Translations under genes and position numbers: made by a program
In this document: positions 26,824-35,841 of the stretch, one piece after another
Numbering within the stretch: the stretch's first letter is position 1
Layout: the number at the start of each line of letters is the position of its first letter
Notes under the pieces: model-generated
Told to the model about the DNA's origin: nothing
Seen by the model: the letters and a program-made list of their open reading frames with translations, nothing else
Database searches by the model: none
Assembly (NCBI GenBank): GCA_963770035.1
Contig: CAVYON010000038.1
Coordinates: forward strand, 186,001 to 250,000
Direction of reading: 5' to 3'
Source of the DNA: Roseiarcus sp963770035
Lineage (GTDB): Bacteria > Pseudomonadota > Alphaproteobacteria > Rhizobiales > Beijerinckiaceae
DNA: 64,000 bases

Positions 26824-27840
26824 ATGTTCGGTCGTAAATCCATGCTCAGGACAGCCGCGCTGCTGGTCGGTGGCAGCCTCATCGCCTGTACAGCGGCCTT
26901 TGCCGCGGACGTCAAGCCGGCCGTAATTTACGACCTCGGTGGAAAATTCGACAAGTCTTTCAACGAAGGCGTCTTCAATGGCGCCTCCAAGTTCACAAAG
27001 GACACTGGCATCGCGTTCCGCGACCTCGAGATCCAGAATGAGTTGCAGCGCGAGCAGGTTCTACGCAAGTTCGCTAAGGACGGGTATTCGCCGATCATCA
27101 TGCCCGGATTTGCCTGGGCGACGGCGCTCGGCAAGGTAGCCGACGAGTTCCCCAAGACCAAGTTCGGCATCATCGACATGGTCGTCGACAAGCCCAACGT
27201 GCAGTCGATGGTCTTCAAGGCCGAAGAGGGGTCGTTCCTTGTCGGCGTGCTCGCCGCCGAAACCTCGAAGACCGGCAAGGTCGGATTCGTCGGGGGCATG
27301 GACATTCCCCTCATCTCCGCGTTCGAGTGCGGCTACGCTCAGGGTGTCAAATACGCCTCCGGAGGCAAGGATGAGGTCATCGCCAACATGACCGGGACCA
27401 CGCCGGCGGCGTGGAATGATCCGGTCAAGGGCGGCGAACTCGCCAAGTCGCAAATCGACCGCGGCGCGGACATCGTCTATGCGGCCGCCGGCTCGACCGG
27501 CCAGGGCGTGCTGAAGGCGGCGGCCGATGCCGGCAAGTTCGGCATCGGCGTCGACTCCAACCAGAACGGATTGTTCCCGGGCCACATTCTGACCTCGATG
27601 CTGAAACGCGTCGATGTCGCGACCTACGATTCCTTCAAGGCCGCGAAGGACGGAACGTGGAAGCCCGGCGTTCAGGTGTTCGGCCTCAAAAATGACGGCG
27701 TAGGCTATGCAGTCGACGACAACAACAAGGCCATCCTCTCCGCCGACGCCAAAGCCAAGGCCGAAGCGGCCAAGGCCGACATCATCGCGGGCAAGATCCA
27801 GGTGCACGACTACATGTCCGACAACAAGTGCCCGATGTAA
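26824..27840 (+). CDS. BMP-family nucleoside-binding periplasmic protein
   Basis: 338 residues with a signal peptide (to about AAFA-AD). The body follows the BMP/PnrA pattern: VIYDLGGKFDKSFNEGVFNGA, PIIMPGFAWATALGKVA, VGFVGGMDIPLISAFECGYAQG, ADIVYAAAGSTGQGV and GIGVDSNQNGLFPGHILTSMLKRVD. Binding proteins of this family deliver purine or pyrimidine nucleosides to NupABC-type transporters. The ABC genes and salvage enzymes that follow support nucleosides as the ligand. A hairpin region separates it from the ATPase gene, which usually lowers expression of the later genes relative to the binding protein. Confidence 0.9.
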   Translation: MFGRKSMLRTAALLVGGSLIACTAAFAADVKPAVIYDLGGKFDKSFNEGVFNGASKFTKDTGIAFRDLEIQNELQREQVLRKFAKDGYSPIIMPGFAWATALGKVADEFPKTKFGIIDMVVDKPNVQSMVFKAEEGSFLVGVLAAETSKTGKVGFVGGMDIPLISAFECGYAQGVKYASGGKDEVIANMTGTTPAAWNDPVKGGELAKSQIDRGADIVYAAAGSTGQGVLKAAADAGKFGIGVDSNQNGLFPGHILTSMLKRVDVATYDSFKAAKDGTWKPGVQVFGLKNDGVGYAVDDNNKAILSADAKAKAEAAKADIIAGKIQVHDYMSDNKCPM

Positions 27841-27878
27841 GGCGCCTGATCGCGCCTGGTTGTCACGCCCATTCTGTT

Positions 27879-27966
27879 GCGCCCGCAAAAGCGGGCGCCC
27901 AGTGGCGACGCCCGATGTTTCACTTAGCGTCCCGGACTGGGCCGATGAGCCCCCCTTTTCGGGGGG
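27879..27966. repeat. two hairpins between the binding-protein and ATPase genes
   Basis: GCGCCCGC-AAAA-GCGGGCGC at 27879-27898 and a C6-TTTTC-G6 hairpin at 27950-27966. Neither has a clear T-tail. They may stabilise the 3' end of the binding-protein message or attenuate read-through; a REP-like origin is also possible. Confidence 0.55.
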
Positions 27967-27993
27967 TGACGCCTCCAGGGTTTGGAGTTACGT

Positions 27994-29538
27994 ATGACCT
28001 TCGAGGCCGGCGCGGTTCCTTCCGCCATCGAACTCATCGGAATTAACAAGAGCTTCGGCCCGATTCACGCCAACAAGAACGTCAATCTTCGCGTCGAGCG
28101 CGGCGTCATCCACGGCATCGTCGGCGAGAACGGCGCGGGCAAGTCGACCCTGATGTCGATTCTGTACGGCTTCTATGAAGCCAACTCCGGGAAAATTCGA
28201 GTCAATGGCGAAACCGTTCGCATCCGATCCTCGCGCGAGGCGATCAGTCACGGCATCGGCATGGTCCACCAGCATTTCATGCTGGTCCCCCCTTGAGCGT
28301 GCTCGAGAACGTCATGCTTGGCGCCGAGGGCGGCCCATTGCTGGCCAAAGGCGCAACCGCTACCCAAAAGCGGCTCGCCGAGCTAGGCAAGGCCTACGGG
28401 CTCGAGGTCGACCCGAACGCCATCGTTGGAGATCTGTCGGTCGGTCTCCAGCAGCGGGTCGAGATTCTCAAGGCGCTGGTCCGCGGCGCCGACATCCTGG
28501 TGCTCGACGAGCCGACAGCGGTGCTGACGCCCGCCGAGGCCGATCAGTTGTTCGAGATGCTGCGCGTTCTGAAGAGCGAGAACAAGACCATCGTCTTCAT
28601 CACGCATAAGCTGCGCGAGATCATGAGCCTGACCGACCGCGTCTCCGTTATGCGGCGCGGCGAAATCGTCGCGACTTTCGTTACCGCTGACACATCGCCG
28701 CCGGAGCTTGCGGACGCCATGGTCGGCCGCAAGGTGATCCTCAAAGTCGACAAAGGCGAGGCTCATCCGGGCCGGGTTGCACTCGAGGCGCGCAATCTCG
28801 TCGTCCACGACGACCGGGGCGTGGTTCGAGTTCGACGGCGTATCCTTCGTGTTGCGCGAGGGCGAGATCCTCGGCGTCGCGGGGGTGGCTGGAAACGGCC
28901 AGTCGGAGCTTCTCGAAGCGCTCGCTGGCATCCGGCCACTGAGCTCTGGGGAGATCTTGATCGACGGCCGACCGCTGGCGGCGGCGGACCACAATCCACA
29001 CGACGAGCGGCTGATCGGCATCGGTCATGTGCCCGAGGACCGCCATCGCGTCGGCCTCGTCATGCCGTTCGAGGCCTGCGAGAGCGCGATGCTCGGCTTC
29101 CAATACGAAACCGTCTACGGCAAGGGCCTCTTCTATGACCGCAAGGCGATCATCGCCGACGCCGAGCGCAAAATGGAGGCCTTCGACGTCAGGCCTCGTG
29201 CGCCCTTGCTCAAGACCGCCAATTTCTCCGGCGGCAACCAGCAGAAGCTGGTGCTGGCGCGCGAGATCGAGCGCAATCCGAAGATTATGCTGGTGGGCCA
29301 GCCGACCCGAGGCGTCGACATCGGCGCGATCGAGTTCATCCACAAGCGCATCGTCGCCCAGCGCGACGCCGGCAAGGCGTTGCTGCTGGTGTCGGTCGAG
29401 CTCGATGAGATCTTTGCGCTTTCCGACCGCATCATCGTTCTGTGCAGCGGGCGCGTGACCGGGGAACGGAAACCGGATGAGACCAACGCGCAGGACCTCG
29501 GCCTGCTGATGGCCGGCGTCAGCGAGCACGCCGCGTGA
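27994..29538 (+). CDS. nucleoside ABC transporter ATP-binding protein, two frame breaks
   Basis: ATG at 27994 with GGAG upstream. Three frames give one double-cassette ATPase of about 514 residues. The first cassette has Walker A GENGAGKST and the Q-loop HQHFML, then breaks in the C-run at about 28288-28293 (one C missing). It continues with LSVGLQQRVEI and Walker B ILVLDEPT, and breaks again near 28815 at CCGGGG. The second cassette has GVAGNGQSE, the signature FSGGNQQKLVLA and a degenerate Walker B LVGQPTRGVD. This is the layout of BMP/sugar-type ATPases. It overlaps the next permease by 4 bases. Both breaks are in homopolymers and look like sequence errors. Confidence 0.85.
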
Positions 29539-30644
29539 GCGGCCCCCTCAAACCTTTGCCCGCCTGGGCCGATGTCGCATTGATCCCCTTGGTCAACGTC
29601 GCGGCCGCCTTTGTCATTTCTGGCCTTGTGGTGCTCGCGATCGGCGCGAACCCGATCGACGCCGTCCGCAGCCTGGTGCTTGGCGCGTTAGGGGATCTCG
29701 AAGGCATAGGCTACACGCTGTTCTACGCAACCAGTTTTGTCTTCGCCGGCCTTTCGGTGGCGATCTGCTTTCACGCCGGCCTGTTCAACATTGGCACGGA
29801 GGGGCAAGCCTATGTCGCGGGACTCGGCGCGGCGCTCGTGGCGCTGCATTTCGGCTTCCTGCCCGGCTATGCGCTGGTGGTTGTCGCGATCATCGCCGCG
29901 GCCGTGTTCGGCGCGGCGTTCGCCGCGATACCGGGGTATCTGCAGGCCTATCGCGACAGCCATATCGTCATCACCACGATCATGTTCAACTATATCGCCT
30001 CGGCGATTATGGGCTACCTGCTCGTCAAAGTCATGAGCAAGCCAGGGCAGATGAACGCCGAGACGGAGACTTTCCGCGACACCGCCCTCGTCCCACAGTT
30101 CCACGAGATCCTCGCCCACGTGGGGATTGCATGGCCGGACACCCCCTTCAACCTGTCGTTCCTGCTCGCACTCCTCTGTTGCCTCGGATTCTGGCTGCTC
30201 ATTTGGCGCACCCGGCTCGGTTACGAGATCCGCACCGTCGGCGCCAATCCGATCGCGGCCGTATATGGGGGCGTCTCTCCCGCCCGCGTGACGGTGATCA
30301 CGACGCTGCTCTCGGGCGCGCTCGCCGGGGGCCTCGCGGTCAACGTAATTCTTGGCGACCAGCACCGGCTCATCCTCGACTTCGTCGGCGGCTTTGGCTT
30401 CGTCGGCATTGCGGTGGCGCTGATGGGCCGGGCTCACCCGGTCGGCATCATCCTGGCCGCGATTTTGTTCGGAGTGCTCTATCAGGGCGGGCAGTCGCTT
30501 TCGCTCGACATGCCCAAGATCAGTCGAGACATGATCGTGGTCATCCAGGGCCTCGTGGTGCTGTTCGCCGGCGCGCTCGAGCACATGTTCCGTCGACCCG
30601 TCGCGACTCTGCTTGCGCGACGCACAACCCAGCCGCCGATCTAA
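29535..30644 (+). CDS. nucleoside ABC transporter permease 1
   Basis: 369 residues, about ten membrane helices, BPD_transp_2 type. Characteristic segments are FVFAGLSVAICFHAGLFNIGTEGQ and TVGANPIAAVYGGVSPARV. The start overlaps the ATPase stop by 4 bases (ATGA-type context, GTG start). It pairs with the permease that follows to form the channel of the NupABC-like importer. Confidence 0.9.
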   Translation: MSGPLKPLPAWADVALIPLVNVAAAFVISGLVVLAIGANPIDAVRSLVLGALGDLEGIGYTLFYATSFVFAGLSVAICFHAGLFNIGTEGQAYVAGLGAALVALHFGFLPGYALVVVAIIAAAVFGAAFAAIPGYLQAYRDSHIVITTIMFNYIASAIMGYLLVKVMSKPGQMNAETETFRDTALVPQFHEILAHVGIAWPDTPFNLSFLLALLCCLGFWLLIWRTRLGYEIRTVGANPIAAVYGGVSPARVTVITTLLSGALAGGLAVNVILGDQHRLILDFVGGFGFVGIAVALMGRAHPVGIILAAILFGVLYQGGQSLSLDMPKISRDMIVVIQGLVVLFAGALEHMFRRPVATLLARRTTQPPI

Positions 30645-30653
30645 GGGCGAACG

Positions 30654-31625
30654 ATGGATTGGTTCGACGCCTTCATTGTCGTCTTCGCCTCAGGATTGCG
30701 GCTAGCCGTTCCTCTGATCCTCGCCTGCCTCGCCGGCCTCTGGTCGGAACGCTCGGGTGTGGTCGACATCGGCCTCGAGGGCAAGATCCTGGTCGGCGCC
30801 TTCGGCTCGGCCGCCGGGGCGACCTTCACCGGCAACGTCTGGGCCGGGGTCGCGGTCGGCGTCGCCTCGACCATCGTCTTCTCCCTCATCCACGGCTACG
30901 CCTCGATCGACCAGCGCGCCAACCAGATCGTCTCGGGCACCGCGATCAACATGGTCGCCGATGGCTTGACCGCGCTCGTCGGCAACGCCATCTGGCAGCA
31001 GGGCGGCCGCACGCCGCAATTGCCCGACACCGCCCAGTTCGGCACGATCGACTGGCCGTTCGCGCGCGAGATCGGCGCCGTACCGATCCTCGGCCCGATC
31101 TATCAGCACCTCGTCTCCGGCCACGATCTCATCACCTACGTCGCCTTCCTGATGGTGCCGCTAACCTATTGGGCGCTCTACAGCACCCGGTTCGGCCTGC
31201 GCCTGCGCGCGGTCGGCGAGAATCCCGCCGCGGTCGATACCGCGGGCATCTCCGTCCGGGCGCTACGCTACAGCGCCGTCGTCATTTGCGGCGTGCTGGT
31301 AGGCTTGGCCGGCGTCTATCTGGTGCTGTCGCAGGAGGCCTATTTCCAGCCGCACATGTCGGCCGGACGCGGCTTCATCGCGCTCGCCGCGCTCGTCTTC
31401 GCCAAGTGGCGGCCGTGGCCGGCGCTGGCGACGTGCCTTTTGTTCGGCTTCCTCGACGCGCTGGCGATCCGCTTGCAGGGGGTCGAACTGCCGGTGATCG
31501 GCCCGGTGCCGGTCCAGGCGATCGAGGCGCTGCCCTACGTGCTGACCGTCGTCCTGCTCGCGGGCTTCATCGGCAAGGCGATCCCGCCGCGCGCTTCGGG
31601 AATCCCTTATGTCAAAGAGCGCTGA
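30654..31625 (+). CDS. nucleoside ABC transporter permease 2
   Basis: 323 residues and about nine helices of the same family. Segments LWSERSGVVDIGLEGKILVGAFG and LRAVGENPAAVDTAGISVRALRY are diagnostic of the second permease of this importer. It starts 9 bases after permease 1 and its end overlaps the cytidine deaminase start by 17 bases, tying uptake directly to salvage. Confidence 0.9.
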   Translation: MDWFDAFIVVFASGLRLAVPLILACLAGLWSERSGVVDIGLEGKILVGAFGSAAGATFTGNVWAGVAVGVASTIVFSLIHGYASIDQRANQIVSGTAINMVADGLTALVGNAIWQQGGRTPQLPDTAQFGTIDWPFAREIGAVPILGPIYQHLVSGHDLITYVAFLMVPLTYWALYSTRFGLRLRAVGENPAAVDTAGISVRALRYSAVVICGVLVGLAGVYLVLSQEAYFQPHMSAGRGFIALAALVFAKWRPWPALATCLLFGFLDALAIRLQGVELPVIGPVPVQAIEALPYVLTVVLLAGFIGKAIPPRASGIPYVKER

Positions 31626-32022
31626 CCCCCTCGCCGATCTCTTCGCCGCCGCCAAGGTTGCGCAGGCGAGATCTTACGCGCCCTATTCGAAATTCCGCGT
31701 CGGCGCGGCCCTGATAACTCCGGATGGGGCGATCTACTCCGGCGGCAACGTCGAGAACGCGTCCTATCCCGAGGGCTGGTGCGCCGAGACGAGCGCCATC
31801 GCCGCCATGGCCGCGGCGGGCGCACGGCGGATCGCGGAAATCTGCGTCGTCGGCGATGGCACGGCGCTGTGCACCCCCTGCGGCGGCTGCCGCCAGCGCA
31901 TCCGTGAATTCGCCGACGAGGCGACGATCGTGCACATCGCCGGACCGGAAGGGGTGCGCGCCACGTTCCGGCTCGCGGCGCTCCTGCCGGAATCGTTCGG
32001 GCCGGGACACCTGAAGGAGTGA
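31609..32022 (+). CDS. cdd: cytidine deaminase
   Basis: 137 residues, the usual size for a tetrameric CDA. FRVGAALITPDG and GGNVENASYPEGW bind the nucleoside. The zinc site is C58-A-E60 with the catalytic Glu, and PCGGC with Cys91 and Cys94. It turns cytidine and deoxycytidine into uridine forms in the cytoplasm. It overlaps the upstream permease, so nucleosides brought in are processed at once. Confidence 0.93.
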   Translation: MSKSADPLADLFAAAKVAQARSYAPYSKFRVGAALITPDGAIYSGGNVENASYPEGWCAETSAIAAMAAAGARRIAEICVVGDGTALCTPCGGCRQRIREFADEATIVHIAGPEGVRATFRLAALLPESFGPGHLKE

Positions 32023-32125
32023 ACGGCGGAAAGGAATTGTTCGCCGCGTTCGAGGGGCGGCCGCAACAATTTGCACGCCTGAGCCGTTATCCGACCGAAG
32101 CCAATCTCACTCAGGGAGCCGTTGC

Positions 32126-32947
32126 ATGAATCAGGACATGGGAGGCGCGATCGCCGCGCTCAAGGAGCACGGCCTCGACAGCCTGCCGTCGCTCGGCATC
32201 GTGCTCGGGTCGGGCCTCGGCCCGTTCGCTGAGGAAGCGACGGATGCCGTTGAGCTCGCCTATTCGGAGCTGCCTGGCTTTCCCGTCCCGAGCGTCGAGG
32301 GCCATGCCGGGCGGCTCGTCGTCGGCGCGATCGAAGGCAAGCGGGTCGCGCTTTTCCAAGGCCGCGCCCATTATTACGAGCGCGGCGACCCCGCCGCGAT
32401 GCGCGTCGCGATCGACACGTTCAAGAGCCTCGGCGGCGAGACGCTGCTCATCACCAACGCCGCCGGCGGACTCAAAAAGGAGTGGCGACCGCCCGCGCTG
32501 GTCGCTATCACCGATCACATCAATTTCTCGGGAACGAACCCGCTGATCGGCCACGCCGGCGCCGACCGTTTCGTGCCGCTGACCCGCGCTTACGACCCGG
32601 GCCTGATCGAGACCCTGCGCAAGGTCGCCCGGGAAACGGGGGTCGAACTGCAGGAGGGCGTCTACATGTGGTTTTCCGGCCCGAGCTTCGAGACCCCGGC
32701 CGAAATCCGCGCCGCCCAAACCCTCGGCGCCGACCTCGTCGGCATGTCGACCGTGCCGGAAGTCATCCTCGCCCGGCGCGCGGGCCTTACCGTCGCCGCC
32801 GTCTCAGTCGTGACCAACTATGCCGCGGGCCTCGCCGGCGGCGACCCGAGTCACGAAGAAACCCAGGAATACGCAAGCCTCGCCGCCGATCGGTTCAAGC
32901 GGCTCCTGCGCGGCTTCATCCGCGCGTACCCGGCGAAACCGGCATGA
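32126..32947 (+). CDS. purine nucleoside phosphorylase (trimeric class)
   Basis: 273 residues. The class I PNP signature is complete: GIVLGSGLGPFAE phosphate loop, FPVPSVEGHAGRLVVG, ALFQGRAHYYE, LLITNAAGGL and YMWFSGPSFETPAEIRA, then GMSTVPEVILAR and VVTNYAAGL. It cleaves inosine, guanosine and deoxy forms with phosphate to the base and (deoxy)ribose 1-phosphate. It overlaps deoA by 4 bases. Confidence 0.92.
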   Translation: MNQDMGGAIAALKEHGLDSLPSLGIVLGSGLGPFAEEATDAVELAYSELPGFPVPSVEGHAGRLVVGAIEGKRVALFQGRAHYYERGDPAAMRVAIDTFKSLGGETLLITNAAGGLKKEWRPPALVAITDHINFSGTNPLIGHAGADRFVPLTRAYDPGLIETLRKVARETGVELQEGVYMWFSGPSFETPAEIRAAQTLGADLVGMSTVPEVILARRAGLTVAAVSVVTNYAAGLAGGDPSHEETQEYASLAADRFKRLLRGFIRAYPAKPA

Positions 32948-34272
32948 TCCTGCCCCAGGAAATCATTCGCGCCAAGCGCGATGGGCGCGAGCTCAGCGCC
33001 CGGGAGATCGCCGAATTCATCGGCGGCCTGACCAGCGGCGAAGTGACCGAGGGCCAAGCCGCCGCCTTCGCCATGGCGGTGTTCTTTCGCGGCATGAGTC
33101 TTGCCGAGCGGGTGGCGCTGACCGAGGGGATGACGCTCTCGGGCACGACCATCGACTGGGGCGCGCCCGACCTGCCCGGCCCTGTGCTCGACAAGCACTC
33201 GACCGGGGGTGTCGGCGACAACGTCTCGCTCATGCTCGCCCCGATGCTCGCCGCCCTCGGCGCCTTCGTGCCGATGATCTCGGGCCGCGGCCTCGGCCAT
33301 ACCGGAGGAACGCTCGACAAGCTCGATTCCATCCCCGGCTACGACACGAAGCCGGACCTCTTGCGCTTCAAGCAGGTGGTGCGCGACGTCGGCTGCGCCA
33401 TCATCGGCCAGACGGAGACGCTCGCCCCCGCCGACCGGCGGCTCTACGCCATCCGCGACGTGACGGCGACGGTGGAATCGGTCGCGCTCATTACCGCCTC
33501 GATCCTGTCGAAGAAACTCGCCGCCGGCCTCGAGGCCCTGGTGATGGACGTCAAGACCGGCTCGGGCGCCTTCATGCCGACGCTCGAGGCCTCGCGTGAG
33601 TTGGCCGAAAGCATCGCGACGGTGGCGACCGGCGCCGGCCTGCCGACGGTGTCGCTGATCACCGACATGAACGAGCCGCTCGCCAGCGCCGCCGGCAACG
33701 CGGTCGAGGTGCAGAACGCCGTCGATTTCCTGGCCGGAAAACACCAGGACGCGCGGCTTCTGCGCGTGACGCTGTCACTCGGCGCCGAGCTTTTGCGCCT
33801 TGCCGGGCTCGCCCACACGGTCGTCCAGGGCGAGGCGCTGCTGCGCGGCACGCTCGAAACGGGCAAGGCGGCGGAAATATTCGAACGCATGGTCGCGGCC
33901 CTTGGCGGCCCGGCCGACTTCCTCAGCCGCTCCGCAGCGCTGCTGCCGCGTGCCGGCGTCGTCGTCGAGGCCGCGCCGGAGCGGGGCGGAATTGTGACCG
34001 AGATCGACGTGCGCGCGATCGGACTCGCGGTGGTGGAACTCGGCGGCGGGCGGGCGCGCGCCGCCGATGCGATTGATCCTTCGGTTGGCCTGACGAAACT
34101 GGCGGCGCTCGGCGAAGAGGTCGGCCCCGAGCGGCCGCTCGCGATCGTGCACGCTCGCGACCCGCTCTCGGCCGAAGCGGTGATCAAGCGCCTGCGCGGC
34201 GCCTACCGTCTCGGCGAGGCCCCGCCCCGCCGCGCCGATCCGGTTGTCGAGCGCATTCTGCCGGCGAAATGA
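32944..34272 (+). CDS. deoA: thymidine (pyrimidine-nucleoside) phosphorylase
   Basis: 442 residues starting in an ATGA overlap with the PNP stop. The phosphate-binding loop VLDKHSTGGVGDNVSL is at about 81-96, and SGRGLGHTGGTLDKLDSIPG and KTGSGAFM follow. It cleaves thymidine and deoxyuridine to the base and deoxyribose 1-phosphate. The C-terminal half has the expected GGGRARAADAIDPSVGL region. It overlaps the next gene by 4 bases. Confidence 0.93.
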   Translation: MILPQEIIRAKRDGRELSAREIAEFIGGLTSGEVTEGQAAAFAMAVFFRGMSLAERVALTEGMTLSGTTIDWGAPDLPGPVLDKHSTGGVGDNVSLMLAPMLAALGAFVPMISGRGLGHTGGTLDKLDSIPGYDTKPDLLRFKQVVRDVGCAIIGQTETLAPADRRLYAIRDVTATVESVALITASILSKKLAAGLEALVMDVKTGSGAFMPTLEASRELAESIATVATGAGLPTVSLITDMNEPLASAAGNAVEVQNAVDFLAGKHQDARLLRVTLSLGAELLRLAGLAHTVVQGEALLRGTLETGKAAEIFERMVAALGGPADFLSRSAALLPRAGVVVEAAPERGGIVTEIDVRAIGLAVVELGGGRARAADAIDPSVGLTKLAALGEEVGPERPLAIVHARDPLSAEAVIKRLRGAYRLGEAPPRRADPVVERILPAK

Positions 34273-35213
34273 CCGTCCTGTTCGCCGCGCCGGACATGGA
34301 CGCCGCTCCGTGGCGGGCGCAACTGGCCACGCGGCTTTCGCTTCGCGCCGTCGTTTCGCTCGGCGAGCCCTTCGAGCGCCAACGCATCCGCTATGTCCTC
34401 TCCTGGCGCCATCCGCCCGGGGCCCTGAAGGGCCTGCCGAACCTGAAGGCGATCTTCTCGCTCGGGGCCGGCGTCGATCACCTGTTCGCTGATCCAGCGC
34501 TGCCGGAGGCGCCGATCGTCCGCATCGTCGATCCGGATCTTCGCGACCGGATGAGCGAGTGGGTCGTGATGCACGCGCTCGCCCATCTGCGCCAGTTGCG
34601 CCGCTACGAGCGCCTGCAGCGCGAAAGAATCTGGGCCGACGACGAAGCGCGGCCGAAGGCCGCTGACGTGACCGTGGGCGTGCTCGGCCTCGGCGTTCTG
34701 GGAACCGACGCGGCGAGGAAGCTCGCCGCGCTCGGCTTTCGAGTCGCCGGCTGGAGCGCGACGCCGAAGGCTTTGTCGGGGATCGAATCGTTCCACGGCC
34801 CGGACGGCCTGCGGCGGCTGCTCGCCCGCACGGACGTGCTGGTCGCCCTGTTGCCGCTCACGCCGGACACGCGCGGGCTCTTGAACGCCGGCCTCTTTGC
34901 GCAATTGAAGCGGGGCGGCCCGCTCGGCGGGCCGATCCTCATCAACGCAGGTCGCGGCGGGTTGCAGGTCGAGGCTGATCTCGTCGAAGCCCTTGAGAGC
35001 GGCGTTCTGAATGGCGCCTCGCTCGACGTGTTCGAACGAGAGCCGCTGCCCGCGCGCTCGCCGCTCTGGTCCCACCCCTCCGTCTACGTGAGCCCGCACA
35101 ACGCCGCGATCTCCGAGCCCGCCGCGATCATCGCTGCGATCGCGCGGCAGATCGAGGGCTTTGAGCGCGGCGAGCCGCTGTGCAACGTGGTGGATCGGAA
35201 CCGGGGGTATTGA
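34269..35213 (+). CDS. D-2-hydroxyacid dehydrogenase, GhrA type
   Basis: 314 residues, overlapping deoA by 4 bases. Segments are LKAIFSLGAGVDHLF, the Rossmann motif GVLGLGVLGTDAARKLAALGF, INAGRGGLQVEADLVEAL with the catalytic Arg, the Glu in DVFEREPLP, and SPHNAA with the His. The shape of the N-terminal domain and the WSHPSVYVSPHNAA end match glyoxylate/hydroxypyruvate reductase A. Its link to nucleoside salvage is by operon only; it may reduce two- or three-carbon acids formed from ribose or deoxyribose breakdown. Confidence 0.85.
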   Translation: MTVLFAAPDMDAAPWRAQLATRLSLRAVVSLGEPFERQRIRYVLSWRHPPGALKGLPNLKAIFSLGAGVDHLFADPALPEAPIVRIVDPDLRDRMSEWVVMHALAHLRQLRRYERLQRERIWADDEARPKAADVTVGVLGLGVLGTDAARKLAALGFRVAGWSATPKALSGIESFHGPDGLRRLLARTDVLVALLPLTPDTRGLLNAGLFAQLKRGGPLGGPILINAGRGGLQVEADLVEALESGVLNGASLDVFEREPLPARSPLWSHPSVYVSPHNAAISEPAAIIAAIARQIEGFERGEPLCNVVDRNRGY

Positions 35214-35442
35214 CCTCATAGGGAGAGGCGACCCGTCAACGGGCCTCCGAGATCGCACGCGCGGGCTTTGATGCGGTGGCGGTGGTTATCGTGACCGGCA
35301 GCGAAGCCCGCTTGCTCTCGGGGTGAGCGAGAGCCAACCAGCCTGTCTCCGATTTACGAGACAGCCTTCTCCGGGCAAAGTCTCCGGGAGGCGGCGCTGA
35401 GGGATCCTCGCGACGAGGGAGACGCGGCCGCGGAGGACATCA

Positions 35443-35835
35443 ATGCAAGTGTTCCAAACTCCCGAGATGAAGGCCCTCGGCCTGCCGTTCAGCGCTGCGG
35501 TTAGGGTTGGCGACATGCTCTATCTCTCGGGCGCGCTCGGCGTCCTTCCCGGAACGCTGACCCTCGCCGAGGGCGGCATGGCGGGGCAGGCGCGCCAGAC
35601 CATGGAGAACATCGGCGCCGTGCTGCGCTTCTGCGACCTCGGCTTCGACGACGTCGTCAAATGCACGGTCATGCTGGCCGACATGTCGGAGTGGAGCGCG
35701 TTCAACGCCATTTACCTCGGCTACTTCAAGCCCGACCGCCTGCCGGCCCGCTCCGCCTTCGGCTGCAACGGACTGGCGCTCGGGGGAAAGCTCGAAGTCG
35801 AGTGTATCGCCCGCTATCCGAATCTCGTCTTGTAA
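35443..35835 (+). CDS. RidA-family protein
   Basis: 130 residues after a GGAGGAC site. MLYLSGALGVLPG, ARQTMENIGAVLRFCDLGFDDVVKCTVMLADMSEW, FNAIYLGYF and PARSAFGCNGLALGGKLEVECIA follow the YjgF/RidA fold, with the substrate-binding Arg in PARS. Members hydrolyse reactive enamine/imine intermediates, though several subgroups do other things. The 230 bases upstream hold no gene; an imperfect hairpin is visible near 35343-35367 but no known regulatory RNA. Confidence 0.88.
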   Translation: MQVFQTPEMKALGLPFSAAVRVGDMLYLSGALGVLPGTLTLAEGGMAGQARQTMENIGAVLRFCDLGFDDVVKCTVMLADMSEWSAFNAIYLGYFKPDRLPARSAFGCNGLALGGKLEVECIARYPNLVL

Positions 35836-35841
35836 CCGCGA

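Noticed and set aside
27879..27898. Rho-independent terminator after the binding-protein gene
   Set aside because: The stem is good but no T-tail follows on either strand, so it is listed as a repeat hairpin.
30131..31714. 527-codon plus-strand frame over the two permeases
   Set aside because: Out-of-frame shadow of permease genes that are clearly conserved.
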